This document shows positions 18,134-29,300 of a stretch of 64,000 nucleotides of DNA, in pieces. How positions within the stretch are numbered: position 1 is the stretch's first letter; each line of letters begins with the position of its first letter. The notes below the pieces were generated by a model. The model saw only the letters and a list, made by a program, of their open reading frames with translations, was not told where the DNA came from and did no database searches. The stretch lies in the NCBI RefSeq assembly GCF_902859595.1, contig NZ_CADIJQ010000015.1, positions 37,904 to 101,903 on the forward strand, in the 5' to 3' direction. The stretch is from Achromobacter kerstersii. Lineage in GTDB: Bacteria > Pseudomonadota > Gammaproteobacteria > Burkholderiales > Burkholderiaceae_B. Made by a program: the position numbers and the translations under genes.

Positions 18134-18510
18134 GGAATACCTCGGTGGGCGCGAGCCGGCGCCAATGATCAAAAGCTGCGCAATTTTAGCGCGGGCAGAG
18201 CGGGGGCCGTTATTTTAGGGGAAACCGCCGAAAATCAAAGGGTTACTTGCATGGGACCGGGCGCAATGTGTCCCAGGCGCTGCGGCGCCGTTCCCTGGCA
18301 GGGACGGAAAAGTGAAAATCTGAAAATTACTAAAATCCATCAACGTCGCCCAATAGCATTAAAACGTCGTTCAAATATTAGTAAAAATCAGATTTTGACC
18401 CATTGCGGCGATTTCTTGTGGTTATTGGCTATCTTGTATCGCAAACTACATCCACATTTAGTTTCATCGAGATAGATGGCGCCCGCGGCTCGCTGCGGCG
18501 CCGAACCGTT
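18134..18510. other. Divergent intergenic region upstream of the CDI locus
   Basis: A gap of 377 bases between rimO and cdiB. The half nearer cdiB (about 18300–18480) is clearly AT-richer than its surroundings, with several A/T tracts. A TTGACC hexamer stands at 18395–18400, but no well-spaced -10 follows, so I do not name a promoter. The cdiBAI transcript must start here. I see no hairpin terminator and no RNA gene. Confidence 0.5.
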
Positions 18511-20226
18511 ATGAATTCCCATTGGTGCCGGCGTGTCGCCGCAAGTATTTTGATCGCGGCGGGCGCTTTTCCCACCGAGCCCATCGCGCAGACTCCGCCG
18601 GAAGCGGTGCTGCGACCCGTGGAGGTTGAACGCAGACAAGAGCAAGAGCTGGACGCCCAGCGCGCCCGCGCGGCCGAGCGTCCGGACGTCATGTCCTCGG
18701 GCGGCGATACCGGCGCAGCCGGGCTGGAGCTGCCCGTTGAGACGCCTTGCTTCGTGATTCGCGATCTGTCCTGGGAGCAAGCCGCGCCACCCACGGCCAT
18801 GGCTGAGGCCGCAAGCGGCGTCATCGTCGGCCACTGCGTCGGCGGGCAAGGCTTGCGCCGCTTGCAAGACCATCTGAATGGTTTGCTGATTCAAGGCGGG
18901 CAAGTCACCGCGAGGGTGGTCGTGCCTGAACAGTCCCTGGCCGCAGGGGTGCTGACCTTGCGCTACTTGCCGGGCCGCATTTCCGGCGTGCAAGACGAAG
19001 GCGCCATCGGCTGGTGGCGCACCGCGATGCCGACTGGCCCCGGCGGCAATTTGAATCAGCGCGATCTGGACCAGGCGTTGGAGAACATTCGCCGGCTTCG
19101 CGGCCAGTCCGACGCCGCCATCGATGTCGCTCCGGGCCCGGAACTGGGCGACTCCGACATCATCCTGCGCCCAGGCACCGGCAAACGCTGGCATGGCTAT
19201 GTGGGCGGCGACAACGGCGGGCTGGATGCCATCGGCAAGTATCAGGTCAACGCCGGGCTGACCCTGGATTCCCCTTTGTTCCTGTACGACCAGTTGTCCG
19301 TCGCGTGGAACAGCAACGCGCGCTGGCGCGACGCAGATTCAAACACGCGGGCGGCGTCCATCCACTACAACATTCCGTTTGGCTACTGGGCCGTGTTCGC
19401 CAGCGCCAGCAAATCCACCTATCGCCAAGCCGTGGCCGGCTTCGATGAGCCCATCGTCTACGGGGGCACGACCAAGCAGGTGCAAGCGGGCGTGTCGCTG
19501 GTGCCTTATCGCGGCGCTGATTACAAGGGCACGGCGACGTTGGCCCTGCTGCGCAAACGCGTTGGCAGCACGTTGAACGATGAGCCCATCGATGTTCAAC
19601 GGCGCGACGTCACGGGCTACGACTTGAACGTTGCGCACCGCCACTATCTGGGCCGCGCGGTGCTGGACATGGGCGCAGGCGTGCGCGGCACGCTGACCGG
19701 CTTGTCCGACCAGCCCGGCTACGTCTACGGCAAGCCCGACTGGAACGGCCGCAGCACCATCGTTGCCGCCAATGCCGGCCTGTACCTGCCGTTCCAGATG
19801 GCGGACCAACCCTGGGCCTACCACGTGAACTGGCAAATCCAGCATGCCAAGACGCCCGTGGTGCCCTCGGACTATTTCACCATCGGCAACCGCTATGCGG
19901 TGCGTGGTTTCGACGGACAGATGACCTTGGCGGCCGAAGACGGCTGGACGCTGCGCAACGACTTGTCGCTGGGGCTGGACAACATGCTGGGAGCGCCCGG
20001 CCATCAACTGTATGCGGGCGTGGACGTGGGGCGCGTGGGCGGCGAATCGGCGCAATGGTTATCGGGGCGCACGTTGGCAGGAGCGGTCACCGGACTGCGC
20101 GGGCGCTTATCGGTTCCGTACGTTCAAGCCAGCTACGACCTGTCTGCCGGTTGGCCGTTGAAAAAACCTGAGTCGTTAAAGACCGCCTCTACCGTTTTCG
20201 CCGCCGCCTTGATGTTCGAGTTCTGA
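18511..20226 (+). CDS. cdiB: CdiB: two-partner secretion outer-membrane transporter (ShlB/FhaC family)
   Basis: A 571-residue Omp85-superfamily TpsB porin that exports the downstream exoprotein. A signal peptide covers about residues 1–28. A Q/R/A-rich linker helix (VERRQEQELDAQRARAAERP) leads to POTRA-type sequence (about 75–230) with GHCVGGQGLRRL and the GRISGV strand. The beta-barrel ends in Phe as outer-membrane proteins do. The loop-6 signature VRGF is at NRYAVRGFDGQ. I took the ATG at 18511 because it starts the signal peptide; the frame is open back to 18403. The stop is 115 bases before cdiA, giving the E. coli-type order cdiB–cdiA–cdiI. Confidence 0.95.
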   Translation: MNSHWCRRVAASILIAAGAFPTEPIAQTPPEAVLRPVEVERRQEQELDAQRARAAERPDVMSSGGDTGAAGLELPVETPCFVIRDLSWEQAAPPTAMAEAASGVIVGHCVGGQGLRRLQDHLNGLLIQGGQVTARVVVPEQSLAAGVLTLRYLPGRISGVQDEGAIGWWRTAMPTGPGGNLNQRDLDQALENIRRLRGQSDAAIDVAPGPELGDSDIILRPGTGKRWHGYVGGDNGGLDAIGKYQVNAGLTLDSPLFLYDQLSVAWNSNARWRDADSNTRAASIHYNIPFGYWAVFASASKSTYRQAVAGFDEPIVYGGTTKQVQAGVSLVPYRGADYKGTATLALLRKRVGSTLNDEPIDVQRRDVTGYDLNVAHRHYLGRAVLDMGAGVRGTLTGLSDQPGYVYGKPDWNGRSTIVAANAGLYLPFQMADQPWAYHVNWQIQHAKTPVVPSDYFTIGNRYAVRGFDGQMTLAAEDGWTLRNDLSLGLDNMLGAPGHQLYAGVDVGRVGGESAQWLSGRTLAGAVTGLRGRLSVPYVQASYDLSAGWPLKKPESLKTASTVFAAALMFEF

Positions 20227-20341
20227 TGCCGCGGCCTTGTGCCGCCGGCTTTCCTGATTGATCTGGTCGACATCGCCCGGGGCTTGTGCCCGGGGCGCGA
20301 CGGCTTACGCCGATGTCGACCCTTACGTTACCCGGGTTCGC

Positions 20342-23300
20342 ATGATGTCCAAGCTTCGTTCGATGATTGTCTGGTCCGTCGTTTTCTTGCAGGTCTGGTC
20401 GCCAGTGCTGGCGCAGACCCTGCCGATCACGGTCGACAGAAGCGTGGCGGGCGCCAAGCCTGCCGTGGGCGTGACCAATGGGGTGCCGGTGATCAACATC
20501 GCGCCGCCCAGCGCAGGTGGCGTGTCGAACAACCGCTACACACAGTTCAGCGTGGGCCCGTCCGGCGCGGTGCTCAACAACAGCGGCGGCGCCAGCCAGA
20601 CGGAGCTGGCGGGGCAGGTGGCAGGCAACACCATGCTGGGCAACCAGCGCGCAACCACCATCCTGAACCAGGTCACCGCGCCGAACCCCTCGCAATTGCT
20701 GGGCACGTTGGAAGTGGCCGGCAACCGCGCCAACGTCATCGTCGCCAACCCCGCCGGTATCACCTGCAACGGCTGCGGCTTCTTGAACGCCGACCGCGCC
20801 ACATTGACGACCGGGCGTCCGCAGATCGGTACGGATGGACGTATCGGCTTTGACATTGCATCGGGCAACATCCGCGTCGATGGCGCCGGGCTGAACGGCG
20901 CGAACCTTGGCCAGGTGGATCTGCTGGCCCGCACGTTGGAAATCAACGCAGGCGTGTGGGCCGACAGGCTCAGTGTCACGGCCGGCGCTGCGCGGGTCGA
21001 TTACGAGACGGGCGTTGTGTCCGCACGAGCCGGGCAAGGCGTCACGCCCGAGGTGGCGCTGGACACGGCCGCGCTGGGCGGCATGTACGCCAACAGCATC
21101 CGGCTGATCGGCACCGAGGCCGGCGTAGGCGTGAACATCGGCGGCAACCTGGTGGCGCTGACGGGCGACCTGCACGTCAACGCGGCGGGAGACGTGCGCA
21201 TTGCGTCCAGTGGCACCGTGCAGGCGGCGGGCGCGCTTCAGGTCGACAGCGGCCGGGACCTTGCCGTGCAGGGAATCGCGCAGGCCGCGGGCGCGGCCAC
21301 GTTGACCGCGCGCCGCGATGCAACCATCTTGGGCGCGGTCGGGGCTGGCGGACCGTTAAGCGTGCAGGCGGGCAAGAATGTGATTGTCGGCGCGCAAGGC
21401 AGTTTGCTGACGCAGGACGCATTGAGCGTGGTCGCCGCCAGGGATCTGGTGCTGTCGGTTCACTTGCTGACGGCGGATCAGAACATCCGCGCGGTGGCCT
21501 CACGCAATCTGAGGATGACTGGCGCGCAGGTTCCCGCAGTTCAGCCCGGCGCGGGCGTGGCGAATGGCAGCGGCAATAGCAGCGGCAATAGCAGCGGCAA
21601 CAGCAACGGCAACGGCAACGGCAATAACCCCGGCAACGGCGGTACCGGCAACGACAACGGCGGCAACGGGGATGTGGACAAGCCTGGAAAGGGCGCATCG
21701 GCCAGCATTGCGGCATCCGGCAAGCAGGCAAGCGGGGCGTCGGAAACTCCCGGCGTCGTTTCCGCCAAGGCAGGCGTCTCGCTGCAAGCCGGGCGCGACC
21801 TGGTACTGCCGCGACAGGTATACACGTCTGGCACGTTGTTGGCCCAGGCAGGCGCCAACATGGTTTCCGAAGCGGGCGCGCAGGCACAGTCGGCAAACGG
21901 TATGACGATGCGCGCGGGCGCAGACGCCAATCTGGCGGGCACGGCCTTGACGGATGGCGCACTGTCGATCGACGCGGCGCGAAATCTGCGCATGGAAGGC
22001 AGCGCGCTGGCCTACGGCGCAGGCCTTGATCTTAAGAGTGGAAACGATCTGCGGCTTGGCCAGGCCAGCCGCGCGCAGGGCAAACGCATCGTGGTGGACG
22101 CCGGCGGCGATGTCCGCACGGGCGGTGAAATGGTGTCCGAGGGAACCGTCGACCTGAAGGTGGGCGGCAACGCTCTGCTGACAGGCGCGCTGAGCGGCAA
22201 TCAAGGCGTGGCCGCGCGGGCGGCTGGCACGATGGGTATCACCGGCGCGGCAGGCGCCGCACAAGGCGCACTGACGCTGACGTCGGGCGGTGACCTGTCC
22301 ATTGGCGGTAGCGGCAGCGTACAGGCCAGCGGTCCGGTCACATTGCATTCCAAGGGCGCCTTGAATGCGGCCGGCACGGTGTCATCCATGGCGGCGCTGA
22401 CGGCGCAGGCCGCGCATGACGCCAAGGTCGACGGCAAGCTGTTGGCAGGCGGCTCGTTGCAGCTTCAGGCTGCGGGCCAGATGGCGGCAGGCGCGAATGC
22501 ACGGCTGCAATCCGAAGGGGCGATGACGCTGCTTGCCGGTCAGGACTTGTCCTTGGCGGGCGAAGCGGAAACCAATGCGGGCCTGAAGTTGGATGCCGGG
22601 CGCGACTTGCGCATCGATGGTGCGGCGCGCGCTTACTCCGGCGCGCTCTCGATGAACGCGGGCAATGCAGTGCAGCTGGGCAAGACCAGCCGTGCGCAAG
22701 GCGACGGCGTATCCGTGCGAGCGGGCGGCGATCTTGTCGCTGATGGCTCGGTGGGTGCGCGCGGCGACATGGCATTGACGGCGGGCGGGGACGCGCGGGT
22801 CGGCGGTCAGGCGCAGGCCACGGGCAAACTGAACCTGCAAGGCGCGGGCAATGTCACGGTCGGCCAGGGCGCAAGCATCGACGCTGAACGCAGCGCGGTC
22901 GTCAAGGCGGGGCAAAACATCCTGATCGCTGGCGCGCTGCGCAGCAATGACGGCAATCGCGTTGAAGCCAAGGGCGCGTTGCGTCTGGATGGCGAAACGT
23001 CTGCCGCGCAAGGCGGGCTGGAGATGCTGGCGGGCGGTGACCTGTTGGTCGGCAAGCAGGGCAAGGCCGTGGCGGGCTCGACCTTGCGTGGCGAAAGCGG
23101 CGGCGTCCTGAGGATGGATGGTGCGCTGTCCAGCAAGGGCGCGCAAACACTGGCGGCGGTGCGCGACATCGCCGTGGGCGGGCAACTGCTATCCGGCGAC
23201 ACGCTGTCATTACGCGCGGGCCAGGACTTGGGCGTCCGCGCGGCCGCACAGCTGCAATCGGCCACCAACATGGCCTTGAACGCAGGGCGGAACGCAGATC

Positions 23301-26300
23301 TGTCGGGCACGGCTACCAGCGACGGCGCGATTGTGATCAACACGGTGCGCGACCTGAACTTTGACGGCGCGGCGCAGGCGTACGGTGGCTCGCTTGACTT
23401 GAATAGCGGCAACGATCTGCGTTTGGGTGAAAGCAGCCAAGCTCAGGGCGTAGGCGTTGCCGTGGCCGCCGCGCGCGACCTTTACACAAACGGCGACGTA
23501 TCCGCCGTGGGCCCGGCGGTGCTGACGGCGGGCAATCGAGCAATGCTCGGCGGCAAGCTTGGCGCCGATGGTGATCTGACGTTGCGGGCGGCGGGTGCGG
23601 CCCACGTCACCGGTGCATTCGAAGCCACCGGCAGCGCGGCCTTGGCAGGCGGTGGCGATGTTGGGCTGGCGGGTAGCCTGCGCAGCAACCTGGGCACGCA
23701 AGTGAACGCGCTGGGCAAGCTGGATCTCACCGGCACGGTGGATGCGGCGCAGGGCGCAGTGACCCTGGCGTCGGGCGATGACCTGTCCATTGGCACAAGC
23801 GGCCGCGTCAATGCGGCAGGGCCAGTGGCCTTGCTTGCCGGGGGCGCGCTGAATGCGGCGGGCACGGTGTCGTCGTTGGCAGCGCTGACGGCGCAGGCGG
23901 CACGTGACGCCACCATCGACGGCACACTGCTGGCGGGCGGAAATCTGCTGCTTCAAGCGACCGGCATGGTCGCGGCAGGTGCCCATGCGCGCCTGCAATC
24001 GGAAGGGGCCATGAACGTGCGTGCCGGCCAGAATCTGGCCATGGCGGGCGAAGCGCTGGCCAACGCGGGCATCACCCTGGACGCGGGTAACGATCTGCGC
24101 GTCGACGGCGCGGCGCGAGCCTACGCGGGCGCGCTGACCCTGAACGCGGGCAAGGCGCTGCAACTGGGCGAGTCCAGCCAGACTCAGGGCCAGGGCATAT
24201 CGGCGCAGGCGGGCAGCGATCTGTACGCGGCAGGCACGATGGGGTCGCGCGGTGCGATTGAATTGGCTGCGGGCCGCGATGCGCGAGTGGACAGCACTGC
24301 GTCGGCCAGTGGCGACGTGTCGCTTGTCGCCAAGCGCGATCTGGACATGGGCCGGGCGGCGCAATGGGAAGCCGAGGGCGCGTCGCGCGCGACAGCGGGC
24401 AACGATATAACGCTATCTGGCGCATGGCGGGGCAACGGCGACATCAACGTGGCCGCCATCGGCGCACTGACGGTGGATGGCGAAATGGCTGCCAGCATTG
24501 GCGGCCTGGACCTGAGTGCGGGGCGCGACCTGTCGGTTGGCGCCTTGGCGCGCATTGCGGCGGCCGGGCCCGCGCGTGCAAAGACGGACGGCAACCTTCA
24601 TGTGGCGGGCAAGGTCAGCTCATTGAAGACGTTGACCTTGCAGGCTGCGCGCAACGCAAGCATCAGCAATCAGCTTTACGCGGGTGGCGCGCTGGACGTG
24701 CGGGCGGGCCATGCGTTGACCGCGGCGGGCGGATCACACCTTCAGTCCGATAGCGCACTGGCGCTGCAAGCGGGTCAAGATCTGAACATCGCCGGGACCG
24801 CGTTGTCCGAAGGCGGCATGGCGCTGTCGGCCGCGCGCGATCTGCGCGTAGAGGGCAATGCGCTGGCCTACGGCGGCACGCTGGCGTTGAAGAGTGGCGA
24901 TGATCTGCTGCTGGGCTCGGGCAGCCAGCTGCAAGGGCAGGGCGTTCACGCGCAGTCGGGCCGCGACCTTGCCGTCAATGGTGTGCTGGTGTCCAAGGGC
25001 GATGCGCAATTGCGGGCCGGCCGGGATGTCGGGGTCGACGGCAAGGTGGGCGTGGATGGCTCGCTGAACATGGCTGCAAAGAACGACGTGCGTGTCGGCA
25101 CGCTGGGGCAGTTGGAAGCCTCCGAGAGCGCGCGAATCCAGGCGACGGGCGCGGCGACAATCGCAGGCGCCGTTCGCGGCGATCAAGGCGCGTTGATACA
25201 GAGCGGCGGCGCAATGGCGCTGACGGGCACGGCGGCGTCGGCGAAGGGTTCATTGCAGTTGATCGCCGGACAAGAGATGGTGCTGTCGTCTGACAGCCGA
25301 GCGCTGGCGGGCGGCGCTTTGCTGGCGCGCGCGGGCGCTTCGCTCATGGCGGCTGGCACGATGTCATCACTGACGGATCTGGTTCTGGATGCGGCGTCCA
25401 ACATCACGCTGGCAGGCCAGAATCTGGCGACGGGCTCGATCAGTGCAAAGGCCGGCGCCGGCCTGACTGCCTTGGTGGGCTCGCGGGTGCAGGCGGATGG
25501 AACCGTAGTGATCCACGCGGATAGCGCGGCGTTGTCCGGCGCGCTTGTCGCCGGACAGTCGGCGCAGTTGCGCACGCAGCACGATTTGACGGTGGACGGC
25601 ACTGTGCTGGCCGATACGGGCACGCTGTCTGTCAGCAGCGGCGGCAACATGACGCTGGGCGGCGCAAGTGAACTGCAAGCGAGCGGAAAACTGATTGCCA
25701 AGGCCGACGGGAAGCTGCTTGCAGCGGGTACCGTTTCCAGCGAAACCGACATCGCCCTGACTGCGGGTACGGACGCTGAATTGCATGGCAAGACGGTCGC
25801 CAACGGAACTCTTGAAATCGATGCCGCCGGAAATCTGACGGTAGCCGACAAGGCCCTGGCGCAAGGCAGCCGCAAGTTGCTGATGGCTGCGGGCCAAGAC
25901 TTGCGTATCGCTGGCACGGCAGGCACTGCAAACGGCGCGGTCACCCGGGACGCCATGGGCGGCACGCTGCGCGCGCAGGCCGGTGGCGATCTGGTCATTA
26001 CAGACACGGGCACGGTTACCGCAGGTTCCCCCGTCGCATTGAAGGCGGGCCGCAACATCCGCATTGACGGCATCGCGACCGCCCTGGCGGGCGCGCTGCA
26101 AGCAGACGCCGGCGCCAAGCTGCAAGTGGGGGCGGCCGGCAGGATGCAAGCTTCCGACGGCCTTGCCGCAAGTGCGGGCGCCGATCTGGATACCGACGGC
26201 GTCATTGCCGCTGGCGGCGGCCTCACGCTGGCTGCGGGCGGTAGCGCCCGATTGGGCGGCGTCGTGGCGGCGTTGGGCGAGCGCGCGGCAGGTGATGCGC

Positions 26301-29300
26301 TGATCTCTGCACAGCATGACGTGGTCGTGAAGCAAGGCGGACAGGTCCAGGCCGCTGGGGCGCTGAGCGCACGTGCAGGTCAAGACCTGAGCGCCCTGGG
26401 CGTATTGAGTTCGGTAGCGGACATGGCGTTGGCCGCCGCGCGCGATGTGCGAGTGGACGGCACCGCGGCTTCCGATGCGAACCTGACACTTACCGGACGT
26501 AACGTAACCGTCGCCGCGTCGGGTCTTGCGCAAGCAGGCGGCGCACTGGCCGCCACCGCGCAACGCGCCATGTTTGCCGCCGGCCGCATGTTGGCCGGAC
26601 ATACGCAAACCCTGATCGCGGGTGACCACTTGACGGTAGACGGCACGGTTGCCGCGCTGAATGGTGACCTGACGCTGACTTCGCGGCAAGGCGATCTGGT
26701 ATTCGGCGCGGCATCGACCGTACAGTCCAGCGGCGCGTTGTCGGCTGATGCCGGCGCTGCGTTGCGCACGCAAGGTTCGCTTGCTGCGGGCCAGGGCATG
26801 CGCCTGCAAGCGGGCACGGATGCCGCGCTGGGCGGCATCGCCGCAACGCAGGCGGGCGATCTGAACGCGCGCGCGGCGGGCAACCTGGCGGTTGCCGCAG
26901 ACGGCCGCCTTCAAGCGGCCGGCGCACTGGAATTGGTGGCCGGCGGTACGTTGGCCAACGCGGGCGTTGCGTCCGCACAGCAAGACGCTCGCCTGAACGC
27001 GGGCGCAGCATTGTTGAATCAGGGTTCGGTCCTGGCGGGGGGTGACGTGCTCGTCGCCACGCCGGGCGTGCTGACCAACGCCGGCCGTTTCGTGGCCGGC
27101 ATGGACGGCGACGGCGTCCTTAACCAGCCCGGCAGCCTGACGCTGACGGCGGGCGACCTCATCCATCACGGCACCAGTCTTGCTGGCAAAGACCTGACGC
27201 TTACCGCAGGCCGCCTGGATCTTGCGCACGGCACGCTGTCCGCATTGGGCAACGTCACGCTTGCCACGCCGGGCGATATCGACACGCGCAATGCCGTCGT
27301 GCAAGGCGGCGGCTTGGATATCACCGCCGACAATCTGCACAACCAGGCAGGCAAGCTGACCTCGACCGGCGCTGCGACCCTGACGTTGGGGGGCAAGCTC
27401 GACAACACCGACGGGCTCATCGCCGCGGCGGGCGACTTGAACATCGCCGCCGCCACGGTCGTCAACCGCGCGGGCACGTTGGCTGGTGGCAATTTGGTGC
27501 TCAAGGCGGATGGCGCGCTCGACAACCACGCCGGTCTGATCCAGGCCGATAACGCACTGACATTGACGTCGGCCTCGCTGGACAACACCGCCACGCTGAC
27601 AGCGGATCGTGCAACGCCAAAGGGTGTGCTGGGCAAGGTGATCGCCATTGTGGCGGACCGCGTCGACAACCAAGGCGGCTCGATCCAGGCAGGCGAGGAC
27701 CTGACCCTGACCACGCGGGAATTGGATAACCAGGGCGGCGAGGTGGCCGCGCAGGGCAACGCCCGCATCGTGGCCGACACGTTGAAAAACGGCCAAGGCA
27801 AGCTGCTGGCGGGCAACAGCCTGACCGTCATCGCGCAGGTCTTGCACGGCCTGGGCACACTGCAATCGGCGGGCGATCTTACCTTTCAATATGCGGGCGC
27901 GTTGAATCAGACGGGCGACCTCTCCAGTGGCCGCGACATGAACTTGTCCTTGGGCGGCGCGCTGCACAACAGCGCCACCATCAGCGCCGGGCGTGACTTG
28001 AGCATCAAGGCGGACTCGCTGGTCAACCAGGCCAGCGGTCAACTTCTGGCCGGGGGCACCAATACGCTCAACGTCGCGCAGGGCTTGACCAATGCAGGGC
28101 TGATCGATGGCGCCGCCACGCACATCAACGCCGGCCGCGTGGATAACCTTGCCCGCATCTACGGCGACAAGGTCGCGATTCATACCCAAACACTCGTCAA
28201 CAGTGCAGGCGTGGGCGGCGGCGCCGTCATCGCGTCCCAAGGCGCCATGGACCTGGGCGCGGCGACGCTCGTGAATCGCGAGCACGCGCTGATCTATGCC
28301 GGTGCGGATCTTGCCATCGGCGGCGCGCTGGATGCCGGCGGCAACGCGGCAGGCCAGGCGGGATCGCTGCTGAACACGGGTTCCACCATCGAAGCGGCGG
28401 GCGATGCCCGCATTTCGGCGGCGTCGCTGTTGAACCAGAACGCGGGCTACACCAGCCAGACCGTGCAGGTTGCGTCGCAGTCAAAGGTGTACTTCACACC
28501 GGCCGGCAGTACCGACATGTACGACGCCGAGACGCACTGGTTGTGTGACGAGGTCACGCCCCAGTGCAGCAAGGACCCGGCTTGGCTGGACGACGATCCC
28601 GAGCGCATGTTCCTGCTGCCGTCCGACAAATACCCGGCGGCGCGCTACGGCCCGCCGTTCGACTACACACCCGGCGGAAGGCGCCAGGCGGGTGTCAGCG
28701 CGCCGATTGCACTGGCCTTTACCCCGGCCGACGTCGCTTGCAGTGGCGGCGACGCCGGAGGCGGATGCTGGGACGTGCCCGAATGGTTCGGCTATGGCAC
28801 CGACGCGCGCATCTGGTCGGTGTTCGGCGTCACACCGCCGACGGGCTCTTTGCCTGTGTGGGTTCCCCCGGAAGCTCCCTGCTTTACCAACAGCCCCGCA
28901 TGCCTTGCGGAAGCCGCGCGCCGCAAAGCCTTTGAAGCGGCCTATGCCGCTTACACGGAGCCATACAAAGCGCTGGACGCGCGCATCCGCGCATTCAACG
29001 CCGATTTCAACAACCGGCTGGTTGGCACGCTGACCTATTACCAGGTCAACGAAACGGTCACCGAGACGCGCACGCTGTCCTCGGACCCGGGCAAGATCCT
29101 GTCCGGCGGCGCAATGACGTTGGCCGGCACGGTCACCAACGACAAGAGCCAGATCGCAGCGGGCGGGGCGCTGCATGTAGCGGGCCCGGCCATCAACAAC
29201 ATCGGCGCGGGCGGACAGCGCACCGTGACGCGCCAAGGCACGGCCACGGTTTCGCAGGCGCGCTCCAAGGACCGCAAGGAATACTCCAGCCCGTACACCG

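Noticed and set aside
18395..18435. TTGACC plus downstream TA-rich hexamers as the cdiB promoter
   Set aside because: No -10 hexamer lies at 16–18 bases; alternatives give 8 or 20 bases, so I left it as a note.
17039..18475. A 478-codon plus-strand frame opposite rimO
   Set aside because: RimO motifs on the minus strand are unambiguous; the plus frame is a shadow.
21547..21690. Short repeated units that could suggest a CRISPR array
   Set aside because: The repeats encode Gly/Asn/Ser in frame inside cdiA and there are no constant repeats with unique spacers or cas genes.
25367..28285. A 972-codon minus-strand open frame opposite cdiA
   Set aside because: It mirrors the codon pattern of the GC-rich repeat gene, has no family sequence and no RBS, and its composition (many His, Gln, Arg and Ala) is typical of antisense shadows.
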